Below, one piece after another: positions 7,779 through 15,499 of a stretch of 43,649 bases of DNA. A program made the translations under genes and the position numbers. The notes below the pieces were generated by a model that saw nothing but the letters and a program-made list of their open reading frames with translations, had not been told where the DNA came from and made no database searches. Each line of letters opens with the position of its first letter. Position 1 is the first letter of the stretch. This DNA comes from Actinomycetes bacterium (GTDB taxonomy: Bacteria > Actinomycetota > Actinomycetes > Actinomycetales > Microbacteriaceae). The stretch covers positions 1 through 43,649 of the forward strand of contig JAUHYM010000006.1 of the NCBI GenBank assembly GCA_030426515.1, written 5' to 3'.

Positions 7779-9725
7779 TCAGCGGCGGGCGGTGCCGAAC
7801 AGGCCGCGGACGACGTCGCGCACGAGGCGCTGGGTCTGCCGCGAGCCGAGGATGTCCTCGAGCGGCGAGCTCGAAGCCCGTGACGCGCGCGAGGACGAGG
7901 TGCGTGTCGAGGTCGACGTGCGCTTCAGCAGGCGGTCGTACTCGGCCTGCGCCTTCCGCTCGGCGTCCGCGCGCGCCTTGTCGATCGCGGCCTGCTGCTT
8001 CGCGTACTCGGCATCGATGCGCGCCTTCTCGAGCGCCGCCTGCTCGGCGGCATCCGCCTCGGCCGCCGCGTTCATGCGTGCGGCGAGGATCTCCGCCGCC
8101 GATTCACGGTCGATGGCCTCGCCGTACTCGGCGAGGAGCGGCGACGCCGCGACGGCCTGCGCGATCCGGTCCTCGGGGGTCGGCGACATGAGCCCCTGGG
8201 GTGCCCGCAGTCGCGTCCAGGCGACGGGGGTCGGCGCGCCGCGCTCGCTCATGACGGTCACGATCGCCTCCCCGGTGCCGAGCTCCTGCAGGACCCGCTC
8301 GAGGTCGTACCCCGAGCGCGGGTAGGTGCCGACGGTCGCCCGCAGCGCCTTGGCGTCGTCGGGCGTGAAGGCCCGCAGCTGATGCTGCACGCGTGAGCCG
8401 AGCTGCCCGAGCACGTCGGAGGGGACATCCTTCGGGGTCTGGGTGACGAAGAACACGCCCACCCCTTTGGAGCGGATCAGCCGCACGGTCTGGACGATCG
8501 CCGCGAGGAAGTCCTTCGAGGCGTCGGCGAAGAGCAGATGCGCCTCGTCGAAGAAGAAGACGAGCTCCGGCTTGTCCGCATCCCCCACCTCGGGGAGGAT
8601 CTCGAACAGCTCGGCGAGCAGGTACATGAGGAACGTCGAGAACAGCGCCGGCTTGTCGGCGATCCCGGGCACCTCGAGGAGGCTGATGATGCCGCGCCCG
8701 TCGTCCGCGGTGCGGAGGATGTCGCGCACGTCGAACTCCGGCTCACCGAAGAACACGTCGGCGCCGTCTTCGGCGAACGCGATCAGCTCGCGGAGGATGA
8801 CACCCACAGTCGCCTTCGACAGCCCGCCGAGCGACGTCAGCTCGTCCTTGCCGTCGCCGACCAGGTAGGTCAGCACCGCCCGCAGGTCTTCGAGGTCGAC
8901 CAGGGCGAGGCCGTTCTGGTCGGCGTAGTGGAACACGAGCCCGAGGCTCGACTCCTGCGTGTCGTTCAGGCCGAGGACCTTGCTCAGCAGCAGCGGCCCG
9001 AAGCCCGAGACGGTCGCGCGCACCGGAACGCCGTGGCCCACCCCGCCGAGCGCCAGGTATTCGACCGCGGATGCCGCCGGCTGCCAGTCCTGCCCGATGC
9101 CGTCGGTGCGGGCGCGCAGCTTGTCGCTGGGCTCGCCGGGGGTGGCCATGCCCGACAGGTCGCCTTTGATGTCGGCGGCGAACACCGGCACGCCCTTGGC
9201 GGCGATCTGCTCGGCCAGTCCCTGCAGGGTGCGGGTCTTCCCGGTGCCGGTGGCGCCGGCGACCAGACCGTGTCTGTTGAGCATGCCGAGGGGGATGCGC
9301 ACCTGCGCCTGCGGCACCGCATCGGTGTTGACGAGCGCACCGAGATCGAGCGTCGTCCCCTGGAAGGCGTACCCGTCGATGATCTGCTGGACCTCGTCGG
9401 CGGTGAGCGGCTCGGTGGGGAACGCGGCGTCCATCGGCGGGCTCTCGGCGGGCACGTCGGATGCCGCGGCGTCGGGTGCGGCAGCCGAAGGGGCATCCGC
9501 CGCCGGCGGCGCGGGCGCTGCGGGCGCGGGCGGCTGGTCGGCGGGACCGCCCGCCGGAGCGGCGCCACGGGCCTTGGCCCGGGCTGCGGCGGCCTCGGCT
9601 GCCGCGAGGGCGGCCTTGGCCTGCGCGGCCTTGAGCGCGGCCTCCGCGGCAGCGGCCTCCGCGCGCAGACGCGCGAGCTCCGCCTCGGCGGCGAGGACGT
9701 CGGGGGTGTCGGATGCGCCGGACAT
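7779..9725 (-). CDS. HerA-like helicase/ATPase, DUF853 family
   Basis: A 648-residue P-loop ATPase of the HerA/FtsK-like group with the DUF853 C-terminal domain. Residues about 5-55 are Ala/Glu-rich and probably coiled coil. A Pro/Ala-rich linker runs to about residue 105. The Walker A motif GATGTGKTRTLQG follows near residue 160, with FAADIKGDLSG just after, and the Walker B stretch ELVFFFDEAHLLF near residue 395. VFFVTQTPKDVPSDVLGQLGSRVQHQLRAF is typical of DUF853 proteins. The far C-terminus is a charged Ala/Lys/Glu coiled coil followed by a Ser/Thr/Arg-rich tail. The role is unproven: HerA relatives move or unwind DNA, but no nuclease gene (NurA) accompanies it here. ATG 9725 follows a TAGGCT box by 6 bases. 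Confidence 0.88.
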   Translation of the reverse strand: MSGASDTPDVLAAEAELARLRAEAAAAEAALKAAQAKAALAAAEAAAARAKARGAAPAGGPADQPPAPAAPAPPAADAPSAAAPDAAASDVPAESPPMDAAFPTEPLTADEVQQIIDGYAFQGTTLDLGALVNTDAVPQAQVRIPLGMLNRHGLVAGATGTGKTRTLQGLAEQIAAKGVPVFAADIKGDLSGMATPGEPSDKLRARTDGIGQDWQPAASAVEYLALGGVGHGVPVRATVSGFGPLLLSKVLGLNDTQESSLGLVFHYADQNGLALVDLEDLRAVLTYLVGDGKDELTSLGGLSKATVGVILRELIAFAEDGADVFFGEPEFDVRDILRTADDGRGIISLLEVPGIADKPALFSTFLMYLLAELFEILPEVGDADKPELVFFFDEAHLLFADASKDFLAAIVQTVRLIRSKGVGVFFVTQTPKDVPSDVLGQLGSRVQHQLRAFTPDDAKALRATVGTYPRSGYDLERVLQELGTGEAIVTVMSERGAPTPVAWTRLRAPQGLMSPTPEDRIAQAVAASPLLAEYGEAIDRESAAEILAARMNAAAEADAAEQAALEKARIDAEYAKQQAAIDKARADAERKAQAEYDRLLKRTSTSTRTSSSRASRASSSPLEDILGSRQTQRLVRDVVRGLFGTARR

Positions 9726-9731
9726 GGCGTC

Positions 9732-9737
9732 AGCCTA
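9732..9737 (-). promoter_or_regulatory. -10 box of a probable leaderless promoter (HerA-like gene)
   Basis: On the minus strand TAGGCT is followed by 6 bases and the ATG at 9725. There is no Shine-Dalgarno. Confidence 0.5.
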
Positions 9738-10430
9738 CTGAGCGGACCCCGTGCTCGACGAGGGCCGGTCGCTCTCGGCGGGCGAATCCGCGAGCCCCGG
9801 AGGCGCCGACCCCGGGGGCAGCTCGCGCTGCAGCGGCTTCGCGAACGCCGCGGCGACCAGGAGCGCCGCCCCCGCACCTAGGAGCGCTCCGCCGATGGTG
9901 TCGCTGAGCCAGTGGGCCCCGAGGTAGGTGCGCGAGAAGGCCATCGCCACGGTCCAGACGACACCTCCCACCACCGTCCACACGCTCGGGAACAGCACGA
10001 CCACCGCCGTGGCGAGGGTCGCCGCGTTCGCCACATGCCCCGAGGGGAATGACCCGAAGTCGGAGACGACGATGATGTCCTCGGGTCGCGCGCGCCCGAT
10101 GGCGTGCTTGAGCAGCTGCACGAGCAGCGCGCTGACGATGAGCGTCACGACGAAGTACGCCGCGCTCCAGGGTCTGCGAAGGATCAGCAGCACGATGGCG
10201 CCGAGCGCGGGCAGACCGAAGACGGCGAACCAGCCGCCGCCGATCCAGTTCATTCCGTACGAGAAGGCCAGCAGCGCCGGTCCGCGGTTCGCGGCGAGGA
10301 AGTCCTGCCAGGCCCGGTCGAACGCGAACGGCGCGGCTTCGAGCCCGATGAGAATGCCCACGCCCAGCAGCGCCGCCGCGCCGATGAGTGCGATGCCGAT
10401 CCACAGTCGCCGAGTCATGCAGGCCATCAT
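9735..10430 (-). CDS. PAP2-type phosphatase, membrane protein
   Basis: An integral membrane lipid or polyprenyl-pyrophosphate phosphatase of about 231 residues. All three motifs of the type 2 phosphatidic acid phosphatase family are present: KHAIGRARP (K-x6-RP), PSGH in FGSFPSGHVANAA, and SRTYLGAHWLSD (SR-x5-H-x3-D). Five to six hydrophobic segments span residues 8-210, followed by a hydrophilic Pro/Ser-rich tail. The start is uncertain: ATG codons at 10430, 10427 and 10418 are in frame. 10430 has a GGGG run about 8 bases upstream, and 10418 gives the usual MTRRLWIGIAL-type N-terminus. Substrate is not determined. Confidence 0.85.
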   Translation of the reverse strand: MMACMTRRLWIGIALIGAAALLGVGILIGLEAAPFAFDRAWQDFLAANRGPALLAFSYGMNWIGGGWFAVFGLPALGAIVLLILRRPWSAAYFVVTLIVSALLVQLLKHAIGRARPEDIIVVSDFGSFPSGHVANAATLATAVVVLFPSVWTVVGGVVWTVAMAFSRTYLGAHWLSDTIGGALLGAGAALLVAAAFAKPLQRELPPGSAPPGLADSPAESDRPSSSTGSAQ

Positions 10431-10482
10431 GCCAAACCCCACACGGCCGGACAGGATTCCTGACCCGCGCGGCGCGCAGCGC

Positions 10483-11877
10483 CTACGGGGCGAGCTGCTC
10501 CACGGTGCGAGGGCGCACGACGACCCACAGCGCGAGCACCGCGACGATCGCGCAGCCGATCATCACCGAAGCCATCGTGGTGGCGGTGATGCCGGCGTCG
10601 TGCGCGATCCAGCCGACGATCGGCGAGACGAGGCCCGCGACCCCGAAGTTCGCCGCGCCCATCACGCTCGCCGCGGTGCCGGCGGCGGCCCCGTGACGGT
10701 CGAGGGCGAGCACCTGCACGCACGGCATGGTGAACCCGCACGAGGTCATGAACAGGAACAGCGGCACCATGACGCCCCATACGCCCCAGCCCAGCTGGTC
10801 GGCGACGAGGATCCCGGTGCCGAACGTCAGAAGCCCCGCCGTCGAGAACGCCAGCACCCACTGCGGGCCGAAGCGTGCGGCCAGGCGCGCCGCCGTCTGC
10901 ACGCCGACGACCACACCGACCGAGTTGACGGCGAACAGCAGCCCGTACTGCTGCGCGTCGAACCCGTAGCTCTCCTGGAACAGGAAGGGCGAGGACGACA
11001 GGTAGGAGAACAGGCCGCTGAAGCTCATGCCCCCGATGATCAGGACGCCGAGGAACACCCGGTCGCGGAACACGCTGCCGTAGCGCTGCCACACCGTCGT
11101 CGTCCCCCTGTCGTGGCGGCGCGCGGGGGGAAGCGTCTCGGGGATGAAGAACGCGGCGCACAGCAGCATGAGGACGCTGTAGGCGGCGAGCACGACGAAG
11201 ATGCCGCGCCAGGGCATCACCAGCAGCAGCGCCGATCCGATGAGGGGGGCGAGCACGGGCGCGACGCCGGTGACCAGCGCGAGCCGCGAGAGCATGACGA
11301 CCAGGCGCTTGCCGCCGAACAGGTCGCGCACGATCGCCGCGGCGACCACACCGCCGGCTGCCGCGCCGGCACCCTGGAACACCCGCGCGATCGAGAGGAT
11401 CTCGAGCGTCGGGGCGACGGCGGCGGCGAGACTCGCCAGCACATGCAACGCGGTGACGCTCAGCAGCGGGATGCGGCGGCCGACCTTGTCGCTGAGCGGG
11501 CCGACGACGAGCTGGCCGAGGGCGAACCCGATCATCGTGCCGGTGAGCGTCAGCTGGATCGCGGCGGCCGTGGTGTCGAAATCGCTCTCGAGCACCGGGA
11601 ACGCGGGCAGGTAGAGGTCGATCGTGAACGGACCGAGCGCGGTGAGCGCGCCCAGCAGCACGACGTAGAGCGCTCGACGGCCCGAGGAGATCGAGTCGCC
11701 GGGGTGCAGCACGATCGGGGCGGTCGCCGGATTGTGCCCGAGCGTGCGGATCGCACCGGTGGGCGAGGAGGTGCGGATCGCGCCGGTCACCGTGCGGATC
11801 GTCCCCGACGCGGTGCGCTCGGGGCGACGCTCCGGCGCCGGGCCGGGAGTGGTGGGGATGGTGTCGGTGGAGGTCAC
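10483..11877 (-). CDS. Multidrug efflux MFS transporter, Bcr/CflA type
   Basis: A 464-residue drug:proton antiporter of the major facilitator superfamily with about 12 membrane helices. Bcr/CflA-like features are TIDLYLPAFPVLESDF after helix 1, a GPLSDKVGRRIPLL motif A in the helix 2-3 loop, and ARVFQGAGAAAGGVVAAAIVRDLF. The first 70 residues are a hydrophilic extension carrying an imperfect repeat of the type [AT]IRT. GTG 11877 is chosen as start, with AGGA about 8 bases upstream; the open frame upstream is a shadow. It is divergent from the DUF3105 gene. The substrate (antibiotics such as bicyclomycin in the namesake) is not predictable. Confidence 0.87.
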   Translation of the reverse strand: MTSTDTIPTTPGPAPERRPERTASGTIRTVTGAIRTSSPTGAIRTLGHNPATAPIVLHPGDSISSGRRALYVVLLGALTALGPFTIDLYLPAFPVLESDFDTTAAAIQLTLTGTMIGFALGQLVVGPLSDKVGRRIPLLSVTALHVLASLAAAVAPTLEILSIARVFQGAGAAAGGVVAAAIVRDLFGGKRLVVMLSRLALVTGVAPVLAPLIGSALLLVMPWRGIFVVLAAYSVLMLLCAAFFIPETLPPARRHDRGTTTVWQRYGSVFRDRVFLGVLIIGGMSFSGLFSYLSSSPFLFQESYGFDAQQYGLLFAVNSVGVVVGVQTAARLAARFGPQWVLAFSTAGLLTFGTGILVADQLGWGVWGVMVPLFLFMTSCGFTMPCVQVLALDRHGAAAGTAASVMGAANFGVAGLVSPIVGWIAHDAGITATTMASVMIGCAIVAVLALWVVVRPRTVEQLAP

Positions 11878-11958
11878 GCGTGCTTCCTGACGAACGACGA
11901 ACAGCACCGGAGCACCGGTGCGGGAGGAGAGGAGCGAGGGTCGAAGCGCCCGAGAATG

Positions 11959-11974
11959 GTCGAAACGATTCGAC
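11959..11974. promoter_or_regulatory. Inverted repeat in the MFS / DUF3105 divergent region
   Basis: GTCGAA and TTCGAC arms with a 4-base spacer, in the 171-base gap between the two divergent starts. The size and place fit an operator for a dimeric repressor, but no regulator gene is adjacent. Confidence 0.3.
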
Positions 11975-12036
11975 AACCGGTCGAGTCTAGCAGGCGGGAA
12001 TGGGTCGTCGCCCGGCCGACGCCGCAGACCCGACCG

Positions 12037-12042
12037 TAGAAT
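12037..12042 (+). promoter_or_regulatory. -10 box of a probable leaderless promoter (DUF3105 gene)
   Basis: TAGAAT is followed by 6 bases and the GTG at 12049. The GAGGGG run in the spacer touches the start codon and is too close to act as a ribosome site. Confidence 0.5.
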
Positions 12043-12048
12043 CGAGGG

Positions 12049-12753
12049 GTGAGCCCGACCGAGAAGCGCCAGAGCGGGAACCCCGCCAAGCAGGCCGAGA
12101 TCAACCTGACGGTCAAGCAGCAGCGCGAGCAGCAGAAGCAGGCGAAGCTGGCCGAGTACCAGAAGCAGATCGCGCGGCGCCGCCGCAGCAGGATCGTGTG
12201 GTGGACGGTGGGGATCGTGGCGGCGATCGCGGTGATCGCGCTCGTGTGGGCGTCGATCGCGTTCGCCCCGCAGCCCGAGCCCTCGGCCGAGTACACCGAG
12301 GGCAGCGACGGTGCGACCATCGAAGGCGTCGAGACCTTCACGAACGTCACCGACCACGTCGAGGGAACGGTCGACTACGACCAGAATCCCCCGGCCGGCG
12401 GCCCGCACAACGCCGTCTGGCTGAACTGCGGGATCTACACCGAGCCGGTCCCGAACGAGAACGCCGTGCACTCGCTCGAGCACGGGGCCGTCTGGGTCAC
12501 CTACGACCCGGCGATGAGCGACGAGGATCTTGAGACGCTCCGCACCTGGCTGCCCTCGTCGTACGTGATCCTCTCCCCCTACGAGGGCATGGACACCGCG
12601 ATCGCGGTGAGTGCGTGGGACGCGCAGCTGAAGGTCGACTCTGCGTCGGACGAGCGCATCGGCGAGTTCTTCGAGGAGTACTGGCGCAGCCAGAATGCGC
12701 CCGAGCCCGGCGCCGCGTGCACCGGCGGCATCGACGCCGCGGGCCAGCAGTAG
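12049..12753 (+). CDS. DUF3105 domain membrane protein
   Basis: A 234-residue protein with a basic, Gln/Lys-rich cytoplasmic N-terminus (residues 1-48), one membrane anchor (about 50-72) and an outside DUF3105 domain (about 80-220). Family signatures are YDQNPPAGGPHNAVW, and HSLEHGAVWVTYDP with conserved His residues, then SPYEGMD. Function is unknown. The stop is 4 bases before the ATG of the DUF305 gene, and the pair recurs together in actinobacteria as I recall, so they probably act in one process at the cell surface. The GTG start is supported by the leaderless-type TAGAAT box. Confidence 0.88.
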   Translation: MSPTEKRQSGNPAKQAEINLTVKQQREQQKQAKLAEYQKQIARRRRSRIVWWTVGIVAAIAVIALVWASIAFAPQPEPSAEYTEGSDGATIEGVETFTNVTDHVEGTVDYDQNPPAGGPHNAVWLNCGIYTEPVPNENAVHSLEHGAVWVTYDPAMSDEDLETLRTWLPSSYVILSPYEGMDTAIAVSAWDAQLKVDSASDERIGEFFEEYWRSQNAPEPGAACTGGIDAAGQQ

Positions 12754-12757
12754 CCCG

Positions 12758-13432
12758 ATGACGACCGACAGCGCGCGACCGGGGCACCGCGGTCTGCGCT
12801 GGCCGATCGTCGTGGTCGCGCTCGTTCTCGTGGCGGCATCCGCCTTTGCCGTGGGGCGCTTCACGATGTTCCGCGAGATCTCGGTCGACGCTCCGCCCTC
12901 GACGCTCTCGGCCGAGGCGGGCTTCGCGCGCGACATGCAGGTGCATCACGCGCAGGCCGTCGAGATGGCGATGCAGATCTATCGCGCGACCGAGGATGAC
13001 GAGATCCGCGCACTCTCGTACGACATCGCGACCGCGCAGTCGGCGCAGCGGGGCGAGATGTACGACTGGCTCGTGCAGTGGGGGCTCCCACAGGCGAGCC
13101 CGGTGCCGATCATGACGTGGATGGAGGACGCCTCCGTCGATGGCCACGATCACCGCCCGGATGCCACCGAGGCCGAGCTGCTCGGACAGATGGGGATGGC
13201 CACGGACGCGCAGCTGGCGGCGCTCGCCGCGGCGGAGGGCACCGAAGCGGACTGCCTGTTCCTGGATCTGATGATCACTCACCACCAGGGCGCGATTCCC
13301 ATGGCGGATGCCGCCGTGCAGCTCGCCGATGACGCGCGCGTGATCACGGTTGCCGGGTCGATCTCCGAGCTGCAGGGGTCCGAGATCGCCGCGATGCGGT
13401 CGATGCAGGAGCGCCTCGGCTGCACCGGGTGA
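12758..13432 (+). CDS. DUF305 domain secreted/anchored protein
   Basis: A 224-residue protein with one N-terminal anchor or uncleaved signal (about residues 14-33) and an extracytoplasmic ferritin-like DUF305 domain. Both family repeats are visible: FARDMQVHHAQAVEMA and LDLMITHHQGAIPMA. Paired His with nearby Met, together with DGHDHRP, fits metal binding; a cyanobacterial DUF305 protein (CopM) binds copper, so copper handling is plausible but inferred. It forms an operon with the DUF3105 gene 4 bases upstream. It ends 13 bases from the convergent operon, with no obvious terminator. Confidence 0.9.
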   Translation: MTTDSARPGHRGLRWPIVVVALVLVAASAFAVGRFTMFREISVDAPPSTLSAEAGFARDMQVHHAQAVEMAMQIYRATEDDEIRALSYDIATAQSAQRGEMYDWLVQWGLPQASPVPIMTWMEDASVDGHDHRPDATEAELLGQMGMATDAQLAALAAAEGTEADCLFLDLMITHHQGAIPMADAAVQLADDARVITVAGSISELQGSEIAAMRSMQERLGCTG

Positions 13433-13445
13433 GTCGGGCGGGAGC

Positions 13446-14033
13446 TCAGAGCCCCGACAGCACGAGGACAGCAGCGCCGGTGACACCGATGGCGAGGACG
13501 CCGCACGCGGCGACCACCACCGTGAGGAGCCTCCGACGAGCGTGCGACCGGATGTCGTGGTCGGCCTGGGCTCGATGCCCGACCGCGGAGTGCCGCGACG
13601 GGTCGCCCGAGACATCGGCGGCGGAGGGCTCGTGGTGCCGCTGGGCGCGGACGGGAGCCGCGGCGCGCGGCGCGCCGGCATCCCAGATCTGTTCGGGCGC
13701 GGGGGTGCGCGCGCTGCGCCGCCCGTCGGGCAGGGCGGGGGCGAGGTCGGGATCCTCCGGCGTCCGCCGCAGCCCGACCGTGTCCTCCGCAGCCGAGGCG
13801 GAGCGGTGGATGCGGACCGTGTGATCGTCGATCTCAGGGTCGGGTCCGCTCGGCGCGGCGAACCGACTGTCACCGCGCACGCGAATCGTCTGGTCGTCCG
13901 TCTCGTCGCCAGGACCGGCCTCGTCGGGGCGACGCGCGTCGGCCGGGGCCTGCGATCGGCGGGTCGACCGGCGGGTGCGTGAGTGCGCGAAGACGGTGTC
14001 GTCCTCGGGCTCGTCGCGGTCGCCGGCGATCAT
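13446..14033 (-). CDS. Small tail-anchored protein with repeated acidic-Thr motifs; last gene of kinase operon
   Basis: A 195-residue protein not matching a family I know. Residues 1-165 are hydrophilic, rich in Arg, Asp, Ala and Pro, and probably disordered. Residues about 168-192 form one membrane segment at the very C-terminus. Four similar motifs occur: DDTVFA (Thr13), DQTIRV (Thr49), DHTVRI (Thr72) and EDTVGL (Thr85), each acidic-x-Thr-[VI]-x-hydrophobic followed by basic residues. They look like phospho-acceptor sites and FHA ligands. The ATG at 14033 overlaps the stop of the FHA gene (ATGA). Function is inferred only from the operon, which also encodes a Ser/Thr kinase and an FHA protein. 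Confidence 0.75.
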   Translation of the reverse strand: MIAGDRDEPEDDTVFAHSRTRRSTRRSQAPADARRPDEAGPGDETDDQTIRVRGDSRFAAPSGPDPEIDDHTVRIHRSASAAEDTVGLRRTPEDPDLAPALPDGRRSARTPAPEQIWDAGAPRAAAPVRAQRHHEPSAADVSGDPSRHSAVGHRAQADHDIRSHARRRLLTVVVAACGVLAIGVTGAAVLVLSGL

Positions 14034-15499
14034 GGGGTCGATGGCGAGAGAGCGAGTTCCGCGTCGCCCAGCAGGAAGCGCTCTGTCACCGCCTCGGCGC
14101 GGCCCGGCACCGCGTCGACCTCGGTGCCGTTCTGGCCGAGGAGGATCACGCCGTTCGTCGAGTCGAGATCGACGATGACCCATCCGTCGTCGCGTCGCTC
14201 CAGCCGCGCGTGGGTCTTCGACACCGTGCGGGTGTCGTCGGCGAGGGGCACCAGCTGCGCCTCGGGGTGGGTGGGGTCGAAGCTCGGCCGACGGCCGAGG
14301 ATGAGCACGTCCGCGGTGACGGCGATCGCGGCGCCGACGGGCGGCGTGAGCATCCAGTCGGTGCGTCGGCGTGAGGCGATGATGGTCTCGTCGAAGGCCT
14401 CCTCGCGCTCGGGCAGCTCCCGCTGGTTGTGCTGCGCCGACACCGAGGCACGGGCCGCGCGCGGGGTCGCCCCCTCGGGCGGCGCCACGATCGCGGACAC
14501 CTCCCCGGAGGCCTCGACGGTGTCGGGGGTCGGCGTCGCCGGGGGCGGTGCCCACGGGTCCGCAGGCGCGGGGGGCGCGGCGGGCACCGACTGGACGGGC
14601 GCGGGCGTCTCGGCCTGGCGGCTCCCGTCGGTCTCTGCGGCCGGCCGGGAGACGGGGACGTCTTCCGGATCACTCGCGTCGACGAGGTCCGGGGCCTCGC
14701 TCTCCGCCGCCTCGCGCTCCGCGGCCTCGCGCATCGCCGCCTGCGCGGCCGCCCGCTGCTGGGACGCCGTGGAGTCGGAGGCGCGGGCCGGGGTGAACGC
14801 TTCTCGGGTCGCGGCGACGGCGCGGGGCTCGTCTCCGGGCGCATACGATCCATCGGTGCGGGTCCAGGGGGCGTGGGAGCGCCCGGGGCGCAGGTCGTCA
14901 TCCCACACGTCGAGCGGCTGCGTCGGCACCCCTTCGCCCGGCCGCGCACGATGGAGGGCGGGGGTGGTGCTCGCGGGTGCCGCCGCGGTCGAGGGCGGCG
15001 GGGCGAAGCCCCCGGTGGTCGCCCCCGTGGACGCGTCGGCGGGAGCCTCTGGTGCTGTCACCGGATCCGCGGGCGCAGCGACGATGCGCTCGTCGAGCGC
15101 GGGCTCTGATCGGCGGCGCGGGCCGGGCGCCTGGTCCTGCCCGAGCCAGCGAGAGGAGCCCCAGCCCAGCACCGTCGTCCACACCGGAAAGAGCAGGACG
15201 GCGAGGACCGTCATCCCCGCGCCGTGTCCGAACGACACGTTGACGCGGTGATAGGCGATGATCGCCACGACGAGGTAGGCGATGCCGCCGAAGACGGGGA
15301 TGAACCCGAGCAGGACGAGCCAGCCCGACATTCCGCCCAGCTCGAACAGCGTGAACAGGCTGTACACCGGCACCCATGCCTTCCAGCCGCGCTCACCCGC
15401 CTTGGTGAACAGCGCCGACAGCGTCAGCGACACCCAGAGGTAGATCGCGAGGAGGGCAAGACCGCTGAGCAGCCCGTACAGCACTTCTGGATCGTTCAT
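14030..15499 (-). CDS. DUF5684 membrane protein with C-terminal FHA domain
   Basis: A 489-residue protein. Residues 1-120 hold about four membrane helices of DUF5684 type, with KAGERGWKAWVPVYSLFTLFE in the first loop. A long low-complexity Ala/Pro/Glu region (about 125-365) follows. The C-terminal FHA domain (about 385-485) has TVSKTHARLE and the DSTNGV motif for phosphothreonine binding; the GR...SH core of the FHA fold appears as LGRRPSF and VSKTH. Just before it lies DETIIASRR with Thr372, which resembles the four motifs of the next protein and could be an intramolecular ligand. The gene overlaps its neighbours on both sides by ATGA. Confidence 0.87.
   Translation of the reverse strand: MNDPEVLYGLLSGLALLAIYLWVSLTLSALFTKAGERGWKAWVPVYSLFTLFELGGMSGWLVLLGFIPVFGGIAYLVVAIIAYHRVNVSFGHGAGMTVLAVLLFPVWTTVLGWGSSRWLGQDQAPGPRRRSEPALDERIVAAPADPVTAPEAPADASTGATTGGFAPPPSTAAAPASTTPALHRARPGEGVPTQPLDVWDDDLRPGRSHAPWTRTDGSYAPGDEPRAVAATREAFTPARASDSTASQQRAAAQAAMREAAEREAAESEAPDLVDASDPEDVPVSRPAAETDGSRQAETPAPVQSVPAAPPAPADPWAPPPATPTPDTVEASGEVSAIVAPPEGATPRAARASVSAQHNQRELPEREEAFDETIIASRRRTDWMLTPPVGAAIAVTADVLILGRRPSFDPTHPEAQLVPLADDTRTVSKTHARLERRDDGWVIVDLDSTNGVILLGQNGTEVDAVPGRAEAVTERFLLGDAELALSPSTP

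Noticed and set aside
5141-8191. 1016-codon open frame on the + strand opposite the molybdopterin oxidoreductase
   Set aside because: Antisense shadow; the minus strand carries full family motifs.
13350-13982. + strand open frame opposite the 195-residue tail-anchored protein
   Set aside because: The minus-strand frame is coupled by ATGA to the FHA gene and ends in a clean membrane helix, while the + strand frame is an Arg/Gly-rich shadow.
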